Assembly (NCBI RefSeq): GCF_011927765.1
Contig: NZ_JAATJG010000004.1
Span: forward strand, 211,405-275,404
Length of the DNA stretch: 64,000 nucleotides
Direction of reading: 5' to 3'
From: Wenyingzhuangia aestuarii
Lineage (GTDB): Bacteria > Bacteroidota > Bacteroidia > Flavobacteriales > Flavobacteriaceae
Shown in pieces: positions 26,233 through 35,974 of the stretch; position 1 is the first letter of the stretch, and each line of letters opens with the position of its first letter. The position numbers were made by a program, and so were the translations under genes. The notes beneath the pieces were generated by a model. The model was not told the DNA's origin, ran no database searches, and saw nothing but the letters and a program-made list of their open reading frames with translations.

Positions 26233-29037
26233 TTGAAATTTATTTTACGAATTTTTATTCTAATACATACTCTTAGCTTTTATAGTCAAAACAATCAATT
26301 GACCATAAAAGCTAAATTGGTTCCAGAGCGTAATCTATTAGAAATTAATCAACATATTACTTACTACAACCACAGTAAGGATACCTTGCACGAAATTGTT
26401 TTAAGAAACTGGGCAAATAGTTACCTAAATGATGAGACTCCTCTTGCTAAAAGATTGTTAGAAGACTATAAAACTGATTTTTACTTTTCTAAAAATAACG
26501 ATCGTGGGTATAGTTTAATTCATCAAATTACCTCCAATCAACAAGAAGCTAACTTCCATTCCCCTCATCATTTACAAGATTTAGTTTTTGTAAACCTTAG
26601 TAATCCTTTATTTCCAAACGATAGTACATCTTTAGACATTCGTTATACCATTAAAATACCCAATGCAAAATTTACGGGTAGCGGTAAAAAAGGAATTGAT
26701 TTTTATTTAGAAGATTGGCACATTACTCCTGCTATTTATCATGGAAAATGGCAATTAGACTCACATCAAAATTTAAACTATCAATACAAACTACCTACAG
26801 ATTATAATATTGAATTTATAACTCCTGTGGGATACAACATCCATAGTAACTTTCAGCATCAAAAAACAATAGGAGATTATACCATTACTCACACCTTAAA
26901 AGGTAAAGGTATTACCCAAACTAATTTAAGTGTTACCCTACTACGTGCTTATTTAACAGTTCCCACCTACCCAGCAGAAATTATCACCAATTTTGTTACA
27001 ACCAAAGTAGATATTGGAATTCAAAAAGTTAAAATGCAACAAATGATGTTTTTTTTAAATCAACATTTAAGCTTTTTACCTCATAAAAAAATACTGATTG
27101 AAAAAAGAGTTTACAATCAAAATCCTATATACGAATTAAAGTACTTACCACGTCAACTACATCCGTATAAAAATGAATTTAAATGGGAAGCAGAATTTTT
27201 TAAAGCTTTAGTTACCCAATATGTAGAACAAATTGTAACCATAAATAAAATTGAAGATTATTGGTTTGTAGAAGGATTAGAAATTTATTTGTTTACCAAA
27301 TACATGAATCAACATTATCCTGAGGCAAAACTACTAGGACGACTTTCTAAGGTTTGGGGAATTAAATCTATGAACATTGCCAAGCAAAGTTTTAATAGTA
27401 AATTTAATCTGGTCAATCAAATTACGGCCAGAGAAAATTTAGACCAAGACTTAGATACTCCTTACAACAAACTATCTAATTACAACAAAAAAGTAGTTTC
27501 TCCTTACAAAGCAGGTATTGGTTTTTTATACTTAAAAGAATATGTAGGGCAAACTACTTTAGACAATAGCATTCACCAATTTATTAGCAAATACAGAGGA
27601 AATGCTGTAAGTTCAAAAGAATTTTTAAAAATATTAGCTGCTAATACTAAGAAAGATATTAGTTGGTTTCAAAAAGAATGGATCAATACTAAAAAGAAAA
27701 TAGACCATAAAGTAGTAACTACCGATTTTCAAAAAGACAGTGTTTACATTACTTTAAAAAACAAAAGAAGCATTACTACTCCTGTGCTAGTTTATGGATT
27801 AAAAGGAAAAACCATTAAAAGTAAAACTTGGATTGATGGATTTAAAAACACTAAAAACATCCGTATTAAAAACGATAGTTTAGACAAAATTGTACTGAAT
27901 TACGAAAACATTTATCCGGAAATAAACTACAGAAACAACTGGGATAACAAAAAACCTAAATTGTTTGAACGTCCTATACAAATTAGCTTGCTTAAAGACT
28001 TAAACAACCCTAGAAAAAACCAAGTATTTTTAAAACCTGAAGGAGATTATAATTATTACGATGGTTTTATTTTAGGAGTAAGTTTACAAAACAAAGCATT
28101 TTTACATCAAAATTTAGAATATGCAATTACTCCTACTTTTAGTACAGCTAGTAAAAGTTTAACAGGTGGCTTTAATGTGGATTATTCTATTTTTCCAGAA
28201 AACACTATTATTTATCAAACCAATTTTGGAATTTCAGGAAGTAATTATCACTACGCACCAGATTTAAATTACAATACCGTTGCTCCTTATTTTTCTTTAA
28301 GTTTTAAACAAAAAGATTTTAGAGCTCTAGGAACCAATAAAATAACTGCCCGTTTTTTAGTAATAGATAAAGAAGTAGCTCCAGGTACCGTAAAGACTGA
28401 TGAAGATGATTATCATCTTTTTAAATTAGATTATCTGTTTAAAATGAATAAGTTAATCCATAACTATCAACTAAATGTTAATACAGAAATTGCTAGTAAA
28501 TTCTCTAAACTTAATGTAGATTTTAGATACAAACACTTAACCAATAAAAAAAGACCTATTGAATTTAGGTTCTATGCTGGAGCGTTTATTACCAATCATA
28601 CCACTAGTAATTATTTTAGCATGAATCAACACACGGCCAACGATTATTTGTTTGAATTACCGTATTTAGGAAGATCTGAAACTAGCGGAATTTTAAGTCA
28701 ACAATATTTTAAATCTCAAGGAGGATTTGTTTCTCAAAACAATCCTGGATTTGCAAATCAATGGCTTACAAGTATTAACACAAGTGTCGGAATTATTAGA
28801 TGGGTAGATGCTTTTAACAATATTTCATTGTTGAAAAATCGTCATTCATCACCTTTTTTTGATTATGAAACAGGAATTAGATTAAACTTTATTCCCGATA
28901 TTTTAGAATTTTATTTACCTATTTACAATAGAGAAGGCTTTGTTACACAACAAGATAACTACTTAAACAATGTTCGTTTTGTGGTAACCCTAAAAGCACA
29001 ACCTATTATTAAATTTCTAAAACAACAGCTCTTTTAA
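26233..29037 (+). CDS. Degenerate M1-peptidase-like domain fused to a probable outer-membrane beta-barrel
   Basis: The 934-aa protein starts at a TTG that encodes a good signal peptide (MKFILRIFILIHTLSFYSQ). The first 550 residues follow an M1 aminopeptidase plan: an N-terminal beta domain and a helical catalytic-like region with the third-ligand block WFVEGLEIY (Glu347). The HExxH zinc motif is not present anywhere in the protein, so peptidase activity is unlikely. From about residue 600 to the end, alternating amphipathic strands and a C-terminal Phe (KQQLF) suggest an outer-membrane beta-barrel. This could be a surface receptor or transport protein built from a dead peptidase. Alternatives, including a distant active form, need structure prediction. 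Confidence 0.75.
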   Translation: MKFILRIFILIHTLSFYSQNNQLTIKAKLVPERNLLEINQHITYYNHSKDTLHEIVLRNWANSYLNDETPLAKRLLEDYKTDFYFSKNNDRGYSLIHQITSNQQEANFHSPHHLQDLVFVNLSNPLFPNDSTSLDIRYTIKIPNAKFTGSGKKGIDFYLEDWHITPAIYHGKWQLDSHQNLNYQYKLPTDYNIEFITPVGYNIHSNFQHQKTIGDYTITHTLKGKGITQTNLSVTLLRAYLTVPTYPAEIITNFVTTKVDIGIQKVKMQQMMFFLNQHLSFLPHKKILIEKRVYNQNPIYELKYLPRQLHPYKNEFKWEAEFFKALVTQYVEQIVTINKIEDYWFVEGLEIYLFTKYMNQHYPEAKLLGRLSKVWGIKSMNIAKQSFNSKFNLVNQITARENLDQDLDTPYNKLSNYNKKVVSPYKAGIGFLYLKEYVGQTTLDNSIHQFISKYRGNAVSSKEFLKILAANTKKDISWFQKEWINTKKKIDHKVVTTDFQKDSVYITLKNKRSITTPVLVYGLKGKTIKSKTWIDGFKNTKNIRIKNDSLDKIVLNYENIYPEINYRNNWDNKKPKLFERPIQISLLKDLNNPRKNQVFLKPEGDYNYYDGFILGVSLQNKAFLHQNLEYAITPTFSTASKSLTGGFNVDYSIFPENTIIYQTNFGISGSNYHYAPDLNYNTVAPYFSLSFKQKDFRALGTNKITARFLVIDKEVAPGTVKTDEDDYHLFKLDYLFKMNKLIHNYQLNVNTEIASKFSKLNVDFRYKHLTNKKRPIEFRFYAGAFITNHTTSNYFSMNQHTANDYLFELPYLGRSETSGILSQQYFKSQGGFVSQNNPGFANQWLTSINTSVGIIRWVDAFNNISLLKNRHSSPFFDYETGIRLNFIPDILEFYLPIYNREGFVTQQDNYLNNVRFVVTLKAQPIIKFLKQQLF

Positions 29038-29120
29038 CAATTGTTAATAGCTAAATCAGCATACTTTTTATTATCCCGTCATAATTGATTAACTTTATCC
29101 CCTATAAATTGTGATAAACT

Positions 29121-31577
29121 ATGCCTATTACTATTGATTCAAAAAACGAACAAGATCTTACATTTAATCAATTTAAAGAAGAAATTCTAAATGATTATTA
29201 CATAGCTGTACTTAGCCGTGAATGTAGCTTGTTGGGAAGAAAAGAAGTATTAACAGGAAAAGCAAAGTTTGGAATTTTTGGTGACGGTAAAGAATTACCT
29301 CAAATAGCCATGGCCAAAGCTTTTGAAAAAGGAGATTGGAGATCGGGATATTACCGAGATCAGACCTTTATGCTAGCTTTGGGAGAATTAACTCCTCAAC
29401 AATTTTTTGCCGGTTTATATGCTCATACAGACATTAAACACGAACCTTTTGCAGCGGGTAGACAAATGGGAGGTCATTTTGCCTCACACAGTTTAGACGA
29501 AAATGGAGAATGGAAAAACTTAACTGAGCAATACAACACCGCTTCTGATGTTTCTTGTACAGCAGCACAAATGCCTCGGTTAGTAGGTTTAGCCTATGCT
29601 TCTAAATTATACAGACAAGAAAAAACAGTACAAAAAGGATACGAAAAATTTAGTAAACAAGGAAACGAAGTTGCTTGGGGAACTATTGGAAACGCTAGTA
29701 CCAGTGAAGGTCATTTCTTTGAAGCCATAAACGCAGCCGGAGTTTTACAAATTCCCATGGTAGCTAGTATTTGGGATGATGAGTACGGAATTTCTGTACA
29801 CCAAAAACATCACACCACTAAAGAAAATATATCCGAAGTATTAAAAGGTTTCCAAAGAGATGAAGAAACCAAAGGTATAGAAATATTTAATGTTAAAGGT
29901 TGGGATTATTCTAGCTTAATAGAAGTATATACCAAAGCTTCTCAAATTGCTAGAGAAGAACACGTTCCTGTAATGATTCACGTTGATGAAGTTACTCAAC
30001 CACAAGGACATTCTACATCAGGTTCTCACGAACGATACAAAAGTACAGAACGTTTACAATGGGAAAAAGATTTTGACTGTATTAAAAAAATGCGTGAGTG
30101 GATTTTAGATTTTGATTTATCTGAAGAAAACTCCGATTTAAGATTGGTTAAAAATGAGGAAGAATTAATTGCCATAGAAAAAAGAGCTAGACAAGAAGTT
30201 TCTGCAGCTAAAAGAGCAGCTTGGCAAGCTTTCATTAAACCCTTAAACGCAGAACAAAAAGGTTTGTTAACTATTTTAGACAAAGTAGCAGAGGAAAGCA
30301 TTAACAAAAACTTTGTTTTAAAATATAAAAACGATTTACAAAATTTAGCAGAAGTACACCGTAAAGATATTTTTGGTGCTGCTAGAAAAATATTGAGTTA
30401 CATAAGAGAAGAAAACATTCCAAGCAAAGCATTGTTGCAAAATTGGATGCACAAAAATCTACCTATTGCTCAAGAAAAATATAGCTCTAAGTTGTTAAAC
30501 GATTTTGGTAAAGGAGCATCTTCTTTTGCAGAAAAGTTACCTACCTATGCCGATGAAAAGGAAATTGTAGATGCTAGAATTATTATACGTGATAACTTTG
30601 ATGCGCTCTTAAAAAAACACGACAACTTATTTATTTTTGGTGAAGATGCTGGTAAAATTGGAGATGTAAATCAAGGATTAGAAAGCTTACAAGATAAATA
30701 CGGAGAATTACGTGTTGCTGATACCGGTATTAGAGAAGCTACCATTATGGGGCAAGGTATTGGAATGGCTTTACGTGGTTTAAGACCTATTGCAGAAATT
30801 CAATATTTAGATTATATTCTATACGCTGTACAAACCTTAAGTGATGATTTAGCTTGTTTACGTTACAGAACTTACGGAAAACAAACAGCACCTTTAATTG
30901 TAAGAACAAGAGGACACAGATTAGAAGGTATTTGGCACTCAGGATCTCCAATGGCATTAATTTTAAGCTGTTTAAGAGGAATGCATTTATTAGTACCTAG
31001 AAACATGACCAAAGCAGCTGGTTTTTACAATACCTTACTACAAACAGACGAACCTGCCATTGTTATAGAAAACTTAAACGGTTATCGTTTAAAAGAAGAA
31101 AAACCAAACAATTTAGGAGAGTTTTTAACTCCTATTGGATATACAGAAACTATTAAAGAAGGAACAGATATTACCTTAGTTTCTTACGGTTCTACTTTAA
31201 AAATTGTAATGGAAGTTGCACAACGTGAATTGGCTCAAGTAGGTATTAGTGCCGAAGTAGTAGATGTACAAAGCTTAATGCCTTTTGACTTAGATCACAA
31301 CATTTCTTACAGCGTTTCTAAAACAAATAGATTAGCTATTATTGATGAAGATGTTCCTGGAGGAGCTTCTGCCTATATTTTACAAAAAGTAGTAGATGAG
31401 CAAAATGCTTATCAATATTTAGACAGCAAGCCTATTTGTATTTCTTCTCAAGAACACAGACCTGCTTACGGTAGTGATGGTGATTATTTTTCTAAACCTT
31501 CTCATGATGATGTGTTTGAAAAAGTATACGCTATTTTCCACGAAGCAAATCCGGCTAAGTTTCCTAAATTGTATTAA
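29121..31577 (+). CDS. Fused E1 alpha+beta 2-oxoacid dehydrogenase (branched-chain type)
   Basis: This 818-aa thiamine-diphosphate enzyme decarboxylates a 2-oxoacid and passes the acyl group to a lipoyl E2. The N-terminal part is alpha-like, with GRQMGGHFASH near residue 115 and the cofactor block GNASTSEGHFFEAIN near 192. The C-terminal part is beta-like: NLFIFGEDAGKIGDVNQG near 504, ADTGIREATIMGQGIGMALRG, and QSLMPFDLDH. The alpha-beta fusion is typical of Bacteroidota and usually assigned to branched-chain 2-oxoacids. No E2 or E3 gene is in the window, so substrate specificity is inferred. Confidence 0.88.
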   Translation: MPITIDSKNEQDLTFNQFKEEILNDYYIAVLSRECSLLGRKEVLTGKAKFGIFGDGKELPQIAMAKAFEKGDWRSGYYRDQTFMLALGELTPQQFFAGLYAHTDIKHEPFAAGRQMGGHFASHSLDENGEWKNLTEQYNTASDVSCTAAQMPRLVGLAYASKLYRQEKTVQKGYEKFSKQGNEVAWGTIGNASTSEGHFFEAINAAGVLQIPMVASIWDDEYGISVHQKHHTTKENISEVLKGFQRDEETKGIEIFNVKGWDYSSLIEVYTKASQIAREEHVPVMIHVDEVTQPQGHSTSGSHERYKSTERLQWEKDFDCIKKMREWILDFDLSEENSDLRLVKNEEELIAIEKRARQEVSAAKRAAWQAFIKPLNAEQKGLLTILDKVAEESINKNFVLKYKNDLQNLAEVHRKDIFGAARKILSYIREENIPSKALLQNWMHKNLPIAQEKYSSKLLNDFGKGASSFAEKLPTYADEKEIVDARIIIRDNFDALLKKHDNLFIFGEDAGKIGDVNQGLESLQDKYGELRVADTGIREATIMGQGIGMALRGLRPIAEIQYLDYILYAVQTLSDDLACLRYRTYGKQTAPLIVRTRGHRLEGIWHSGSPMALILSCLRGMHLLVPRNMTKAAGFYNTLLQTDEPAIVIENLNGYRLKEEKPNNLGEFLTPIGYTETIKEGTDITLVSYGSTLKIVMEVAQRELAQVGISAEVVDVQSLMPFDLDHNISYSVSKTNRLAIIDEDVPGGASAYILQKVVDEQNAYQYLDSKPICISSQEHRPAYGSDGDYFSKPSHDDVFEKVYAIFHEANPAKFPKLY

Positions 31578-31608
31578 TAGATCTTTTGTTTTAAAAACAT
31601 CCTGATAA

Positions 31609-32421
31609 ATGATAAAAATATCTAGAAGAAAATTTATCAAAACAGGAATAATTGCTTCTATTGGAGCGCTCCTTTTAGATGCTCTTTGGTTTGAAAAATA
31701 TATGATTGATTGGAATTATTTTGATATTTCTAAATCAGATACCAACAAAATTAAAATCATTCAAATTTCTGATTTACATTTTGATGAACTTCGTTATTTT
31801 CATAAATCTATTGCCAAAAAAATAAATTCTTTACAACCAGACTTCATTTTTATTACAGGAGATTCTGTTGACAAAACAGAGAAAATTGAATTGCTCCATC
31901 AATTTTTAAATTTAATAGACAATTCCATTCCTAAATATGCCATTACTGGTAATTGGGAATACTGGGGAAATGTAAATTTAAACAAACTAAAACATACCTT
32001 TTCTAACCATAATTGCGAGTTATTAATCAACGAAAACAGAACTGTAGCTATTAAAAATCGTAAAGTAGCTATTATTGGTATTGATGATTATATAGGTGGT
32101 ACTCCTGATTTTAAAAAGGCAATAAAAAATATAGAAAAGGCCGATACAACCATTGTTTTATCTCATTGCCCAGAGTATAGAGATGTTATTGCCAAACAAA
32201 AAGGAGACTTAACAATTGACTTAGTTCTTTCTGGACACACACATGGTGGTCAAATTACATTTTTAGGTTTTGTTCCATTTAAACCACAAGGGAGCGGAAA
32301 TTACTTAAAAGGATGGTACAAAAATACGCAACCTAAAATGTACATTTCAAAAGGAATAGGTACTAGTATTCTACCAATAAGATTTGGAGCTAGAGCAGAA
32401 ATGGTCGAAATGGATATTTAA
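31609..32421 (+). CDS. Exported calcineurin-like phosphoesterase (YaeI/YkuE-like) with Tat signal
   Basis: The N-terminus SRRKFIKTGIIASIGALL is a twin-arginine signal followed by a hydrophobic stretch, so the folded enzyme should be exported or anchored. The 270-aa protein carries ISDLHFD, ITGDSVD, and SGHTHGGQI metal-binding motifs. The normally invariant GNHE/GNHD reads GNWEYWG here (near residue 112), so the catalytic His is replaced by Trp. Relatives cleave phosphodiesters or lipid A phosphate. The end overlaps the convergent DUF2851 gene by 4 nt. Confidence 0.85.
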   Translation: MIKISRRKFIKTGIIASIGALLLDALWFEKYMIDWNYFDISKSDTNKIKIIQISDLHFDELRYFHKSIAKKINSLQPDFIFITGDSVDKTEKIELLHQFLNLIDNSIPKYAITGNWEYWGNVNLNKLKHTFSNHNCELLINENRTVAIKNRKVAIIGIDDYIGGTPDFKKAIKNIEKADTTIVLSHCPEYRDVIAKQKGDLTIDLVLSGHTHGGQITFLGFVPFKPQGSGNYLKGWYKNTQPKMYISKGIGTSILPIRFGARAEMVEMDI

Positions 32422-33692
32422 CTACATTTTATTAAATCTACACCAATAACACATTCTGCACACCTCTCTTTGTCGCAATATTCTTTTTTAAGTCTTAGTA
32501 GCGCTTGAGTTTGTAAAGCGGAATTTGTCTTCACTCCTAATTGATTAAATTTAGAAATTACACTATTCTTTTCTGCAGGAATTTCATACATCAAGTCTAA
32601 CAAATGGCTTTTGTCTTTTCCTTTGCTTTTAGCGTAAAAAAACAAAACAGGAACAATTACATTCATCAACAACAAGTCCACAAAACCTTTGCTAATTTGC
32701 TTGGCCGATTTTTTAGAAGGTTTGTTAAAATTATAATGCTGTTTCCAATACGCTTCCATTTCAATGCTAAAAAAATCTTTATAACCTTTTAACCCCGTTT
32801 CTAAACTTAGAATATTTGCAAACACTGTCATATGTTTTTCATAAAAAGCAATCAACTGTGCCAATCTAATAGTTGGAAAATTTGGTGGTCTACATCCATA
32901 AAAATTAAGTTTTGGCAATTGTAAATTTCCTAGTTGATATTTTTGTTTTTGATAATGAAACTCTTTTTTTAGAGAGTTATAATATACATCTTCCACATCA
33001 TTACTTTCCAACAAACCTACTAATCCAAATAATAAAGAAGCTGTTGTCTTATTCGTAAATTGTTTTCTAATTATAGAAAAATCTACCTGAGAAAAAGCAT
33101 TCAAAAAAATAGGCCCATTTACATTTCCTCCAAAGTACTTAGCCATCAACAAAAACAACGTTGCTTCCCAATCTTGCCCAGTGGTTGTAAAAACCTTTTC
33201 TATCTCTCCTACTTTTCTTTCTAAGCGCTCTACATACAAGCGCTCTAACCAACTATCCAACTTAAAAGCATCAATGTTTTTTAATTCCGATTCACAAAAA
33301 ATCCATTGCTGAGAGTTGTTCATCAATTTTTTATATTTCAATAAAACATCTTTCTGTATGTAGGGCTTTAATTCTAGTGTAGGAATTTCATTGCTATGCA
33401 AATCAAAAACCTCAACATCGTGTTCATAAACCACATGTAAAATCACATTCTGATAATTTGGATCTTTTTGATGCTGATGTGCATACCAATCCGAAGATTT
33501 TACATGAATTTCAATAGTTCCTGCCCACTTCTGTCCATCAATAGAAATTACAGCATTGCCAAAGTCTGGACCTTGTAAATGGTTTAAGACTCCTTTATTG
33601 TGTATGTTTAATTGTTGTTGCTTTGTGGTCAACAAATCTGTGGTTTGGAATAACTGTTGCTCCCAAACTAAATGTAATAAAGACTCTTTCAT
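32418..33692 (-). CDS. DUF2851 family protein
   Basis: The 424-aa cytoplasmic protein matches the Bacteroidota DUF2851 layout: an N-terminal domain with LHLVWEQQLF, LNIHNKGVLNHLQGPDFGNA and GTIEIHVKSSDWYAH, and a helical C-terminal half. The last 20 residues hold four cysteines, CDKERCAEC ... IKC, spaced C-x4-C-x2-C-x8-C, which looks like a zinc or iron-sulfur cluster site. The function is unknown. It is convergent with the exported phosphoesterase and divergent from the nitroreductase. Confidence 0.8.
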   Translation of the reverse strand: MKESLLHLVWEQQLFQTTDLLTTKQQQLNIHNKGVLNHLQGPDFGNAVISIDGQKWAGTIEIHVKSSDWYAHQHQKDPNYQNVILHVVYEHDVEVFDLHSNEIPTLELKPYIQKDVLLKYKKLMNNSQQWIFCESELKNIDAFKLDSWLERLYVERLERKVGEIEKVFTTTGQDWEATLFLLMAKYFGGNVNGPIFLNAFSQVDFSIIRKQFTNKTTASLLFGLVGLLESNDVEDVYYNSLKKEFHYQKQKYQLGNLQLPKLNFYGCRPPNFPTIRLAQLIAFYEKHMTVFANILSLETGLKGYKDFFSIEMEAYWKQHYNFNKPSKKSAKQISKGFVDLLLMNVIVPVLFFYAKSKGKDKSHLLDLMYEIPAEKNSVISKFNQLGVKTNSALQTQALLRLKKEYCDKERCAECVIGVDLIKCS

Positions 33693-33740
33693 AGCGTTGT
33701 AGAATCTGTTTTAATAAAGTAAGTTAAAAAATAAATAGCT

Positions 33741-33748
33741 TATTTTTG
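33741..33748 (+). promoter_or_regulatory. -7 promoter box for nitroreductase-pepD
   Basis: TATTTTTG matches TAnnTTTG and lies 21 nt before the chosen ATG at 33770. It supports that start over the TTG at 33746, which falls inside the box. Confidence 0.55.
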
Positions 33749-33769
33749 CAAGCACACAAGACATTTAAC

Positions 33770-34399
33770 ATGAATATAATAGAAAGCCTTCAATGGAGAT
33801 ATGCTACTAAAAAATTTGATAGCACCAAAAAACTATCAAAAGAGCAATTACAAGTAATAAAAGAAGCCTTTAATTTAACTGCTACTTCTTATGGTTTACA
33901 AGCCTTGAGTTTAGTAATTGTAGAAAATCAAAATTTAAGAGAACAATTGGTTCCACACGCTTTTAACCAAAGACAAGTGGCAGATGCTTCTCATTTATTA
34001 GTTTTATGTTATCCCGATCATTTTGACGGAAAAGATGTGGCTAATTATTTTGATAGAATTGTGAGCGAAAGAAAAACTCCTGAAGAAACCATTAAGCCTT
34101 TTAGAGATTTTTTAATCAACGATTTTGATAGTAAAAGTACTAAAGACAAACACGCATCTTTTGCCAAACAAACCTATATTGCCTTAGGAAACTTATTAAC
34201 AGTTTGTGCTTTAGAAAAAATAGACTCTTGTCCTATGGAAGGTTTTGTTCCTTCTAAAGTTGATGAAGTGTTAGATTTAGCTTCTAAAAACTTAAAATCA
34301 GCATTATTACTACCTGTTGGTTTTAGAGCAGAAGATGATTTTATGGCTAAAGAGAAAAAGGTAAGAAAACCATTATCAGAAATAATTATAGAAATCTAA
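33770..34399 (+). CDS. NAD(P)H-dependent nitroreductase-family oxidoreductase
   Basis: The 209-aa FMN enzyme of the nitroreductase family reduces quinones or nitro compounds with NAD(P)H. It starts with NIIESLQWRYATKKFD, the FMN-phosphate-binding RYATKKFD motif. Later come QRQVADASHLLVLC and the CPMEGFVPSKVDEVL active-site stretch near residue 163, as in NfsB-type proteins. I place the start at ATG 33770, 21 nt after the -7 box. It overlaps pepD by 1 nt. Confidence 0.88.
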   Translation: MNIIESLQWRYATKKFDSTKKLSKEQLQVIKEAFNLTATSYGLQALSLVIVENQNLREQLVPHAFNQRQVADASHLLVLCYPDHFDGKDVANYFDRIVSERKTPEETIKPFRDFLINDFDSKSTKDKHASFAKQTYIALGNLLTVCALEKIDSCPMEGFVPSKVDEVLDLASKNLKSALLLPVGFRAEDDFMAKEKKVRKPLSEIIIEI

Positions 34400-35862
34400 T
34401 GAACAACCCACTATCACATATAGAGCCCAAAGAAATTTGGGCTCATTTTAATTCCATTAACACAATTCCTAGAGCTTCTAAAAAAGAACAAGCTATTTCT
34501 GATTTTATGGTTTCTTTTGGACAAAAACTAGGATTAGAAACCAAGCAAGACAAAGCCTTAAATGTATTGATTAAAAAACCTGCTTCTGTTGGATTTGAAA
34601 ACAGAAAAAAAGTGACTTTACAATCGCATTTAGACATGGTGCATCAAAAAAACAACCATACAGTTTTTGATTTTGACACTCAAGGAATTGAAATGTATGT
34701 AGAAGGTGATTGGGTAAAAGCAAAAGGAACTACTTTAGGAGCAGACAATGGTTTAGGAGTAGCAGCTATTATGAGTTTGTTAGCTGATGATAGTATTGAA
34801 CATCCGGAACTAGAAGCCTTATTTACCATTGATGAAGAAACAGGTATGACCGGTGCTTTTGAATTACAACCAGGTTTTATTTCTGGTGATATTCTGTTAA
34901 ATTTAGATACAGAGGAAGATGATGAAATTACCATTGGTTGTGCTGGAGGAGTAGATGTTACCGCTACAAAAAACTACACTCCTACCTCAGTAAGCAAAAA
35001 CAGTTCTTTTTATAAAATTACCGTAAACGGATTAAAAGGAGGACACTCTGGTGTAGAAATTCACAAAGGTTTAGGAAATGCCAATAAGCTTTTAACAAGA
35101 GTTTTGTTTGAACTGCAAAAGGAAATTAAGTTTCAACTAATTTCTTTACAAGGTGGTGGACTTAGAAATGCAATTCCTAGAGAAGCCAGTTGTTTTATTG
35201 CTATAGAAAACCATCAAAACACAAACGTAATATTTCATACAATTGTTGAAACTATTCAGAAAGAATGGTTGGTAAAAGAAGAAAACTTAGCTATTTCACT
35301 AAGCTCATCAGAAAGTTTTAAAACAGGTGTAGATGCAACTACACAATCTAACCTAATATATACATTATATGCTTGTCATAACGGAGTCTATACAATGGAT
35401 CCTAGTATAACAGATTTGGTTGCTACTTCTAACAATTTAGCTTCTGTAAATGTTGATAAGGGAAACACAACCATTGCTTGCTTAACAAGATCTTCTATAG
35501 AAAGTGAAAAGTTTGATTTGGTGAATAAACTAACCGCTACTTTTAACCTAGGAGGTTTTACAGTTGTTACAGACGGAACTTATCCTGGATGGCAACCCAA
35601 TCCAAATGCAAGTATTTTAGAAGTGATGACAACTCTTTATAAAGATTTATTTAAAGAGGAACCTAACGTAAATGCCTGTCACGCAGGTTTAGAGTGTGGT
35701 ATTATTGGAGAACCGTATCCCAACATGGAAATGATCTCTTTTGGACCTACCATTAGAGGTGCACATTCTCCAGACGAAAGAGCCTGTATTTCATCTACTC
35801 AAAAATTTTGGACGTTTTTAAAAGAAATCTTAAAAAACATCCCAGAAAAACAGAATAATTAA
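34399..35862 (+). CDS. pepD: Aminoacyl-histidine dipeptidase (peptidase D, M20)
   Basis: This 487-aa cytosolic metallopeptidase cleaves Xaa-His dipeptides such as carnosine-type substrates. M20 landmarks are QSHLDMVHQKN near residue 75, the bridging-Asp block LGADNGLGVAA near 113, FTIDEETGMTGAF near 143 with the catalytic Glu, and LLNLDTEEDDEITIGCAGG. The lid domain carries GLKGGHSGVEIHKGLGNA. Its ATG overlaps the nitroreductase stop (TAATG). Confidence 0.93.
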   Translation: MNNPLSHIEPKEIWAHFNSINTIPRASKKEQAISDFMVSFGQKLGLETKQDKALNVLIKKPASVGFENRKKVTLQSHLDMVHQKNNHTVFDFDTQGIEMYVEGDWVKAKGTTLGADNGLGVAAIMSLLADDSIEHPELEALFTIDEETGMTGAFELQPGFISGDILLNLDTEEDDEITIGCAGGVDVTATKNYTPTSVSKNSSFYKITVNGLKGGHSGVEIHKGLGNANKLLTRVLFELQKEIKFQLISLQGGGLRNAIPREASCFIAIENHQNTNVIFHTIVETIQKEWLVKEENLAISLSSSESFKTGVDATTQSNLIYTLYACHNGVYTMDPSITDLVATSNNLASVNVDKGNTTIACLTRSSIESEKFDLVNKLTATFNLGGFTVVTDGTYPGWQPNPNASILEVMTTLYKDLFKEEPNVNACHAGLECGIIGEPYPNMEMISFGPTIRGAHSPDERACISSTQKFWTFLKEILKNIPEKQNN

Positions 35863-35941
35863 ATAGAATCCCTTAAAAAAAGAACATCATTTGGTATCAT
35901 AATTGTTAATATCTTAACTTTTAGTTACACACAAATAATTG

Positions 35942-35949
35942 TACTTTTA
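35942..35949 (+). promoter_or_regulatory. -7-like box before parA
   Basis: TACTTTTA lies 26 nt upstream of the chosen parA ATG. It fits TAnnTTT but the last base differs and only a weak TTTTAG-like element lies upstream. Confidence 0.35.
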
Positions 35950-35974
35950 CGAGCAACATAAACTAGATTTATTC

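Noticed and set aside
29034..29047. Palindrome TTAACAATTGTTAA at the end of the M1-like gene
   Set aside because: A 14-bp palindrome is expected by chance several times in an AT-rich 64 kb and has no T-run; no functional claim is made.
30026..30307. 93-aa open frame antisense to the E1 gene
   Set aside because: Lies within a conserved enzyme gene; Ser/Leu-rich translation is the usual shadow of this composition.
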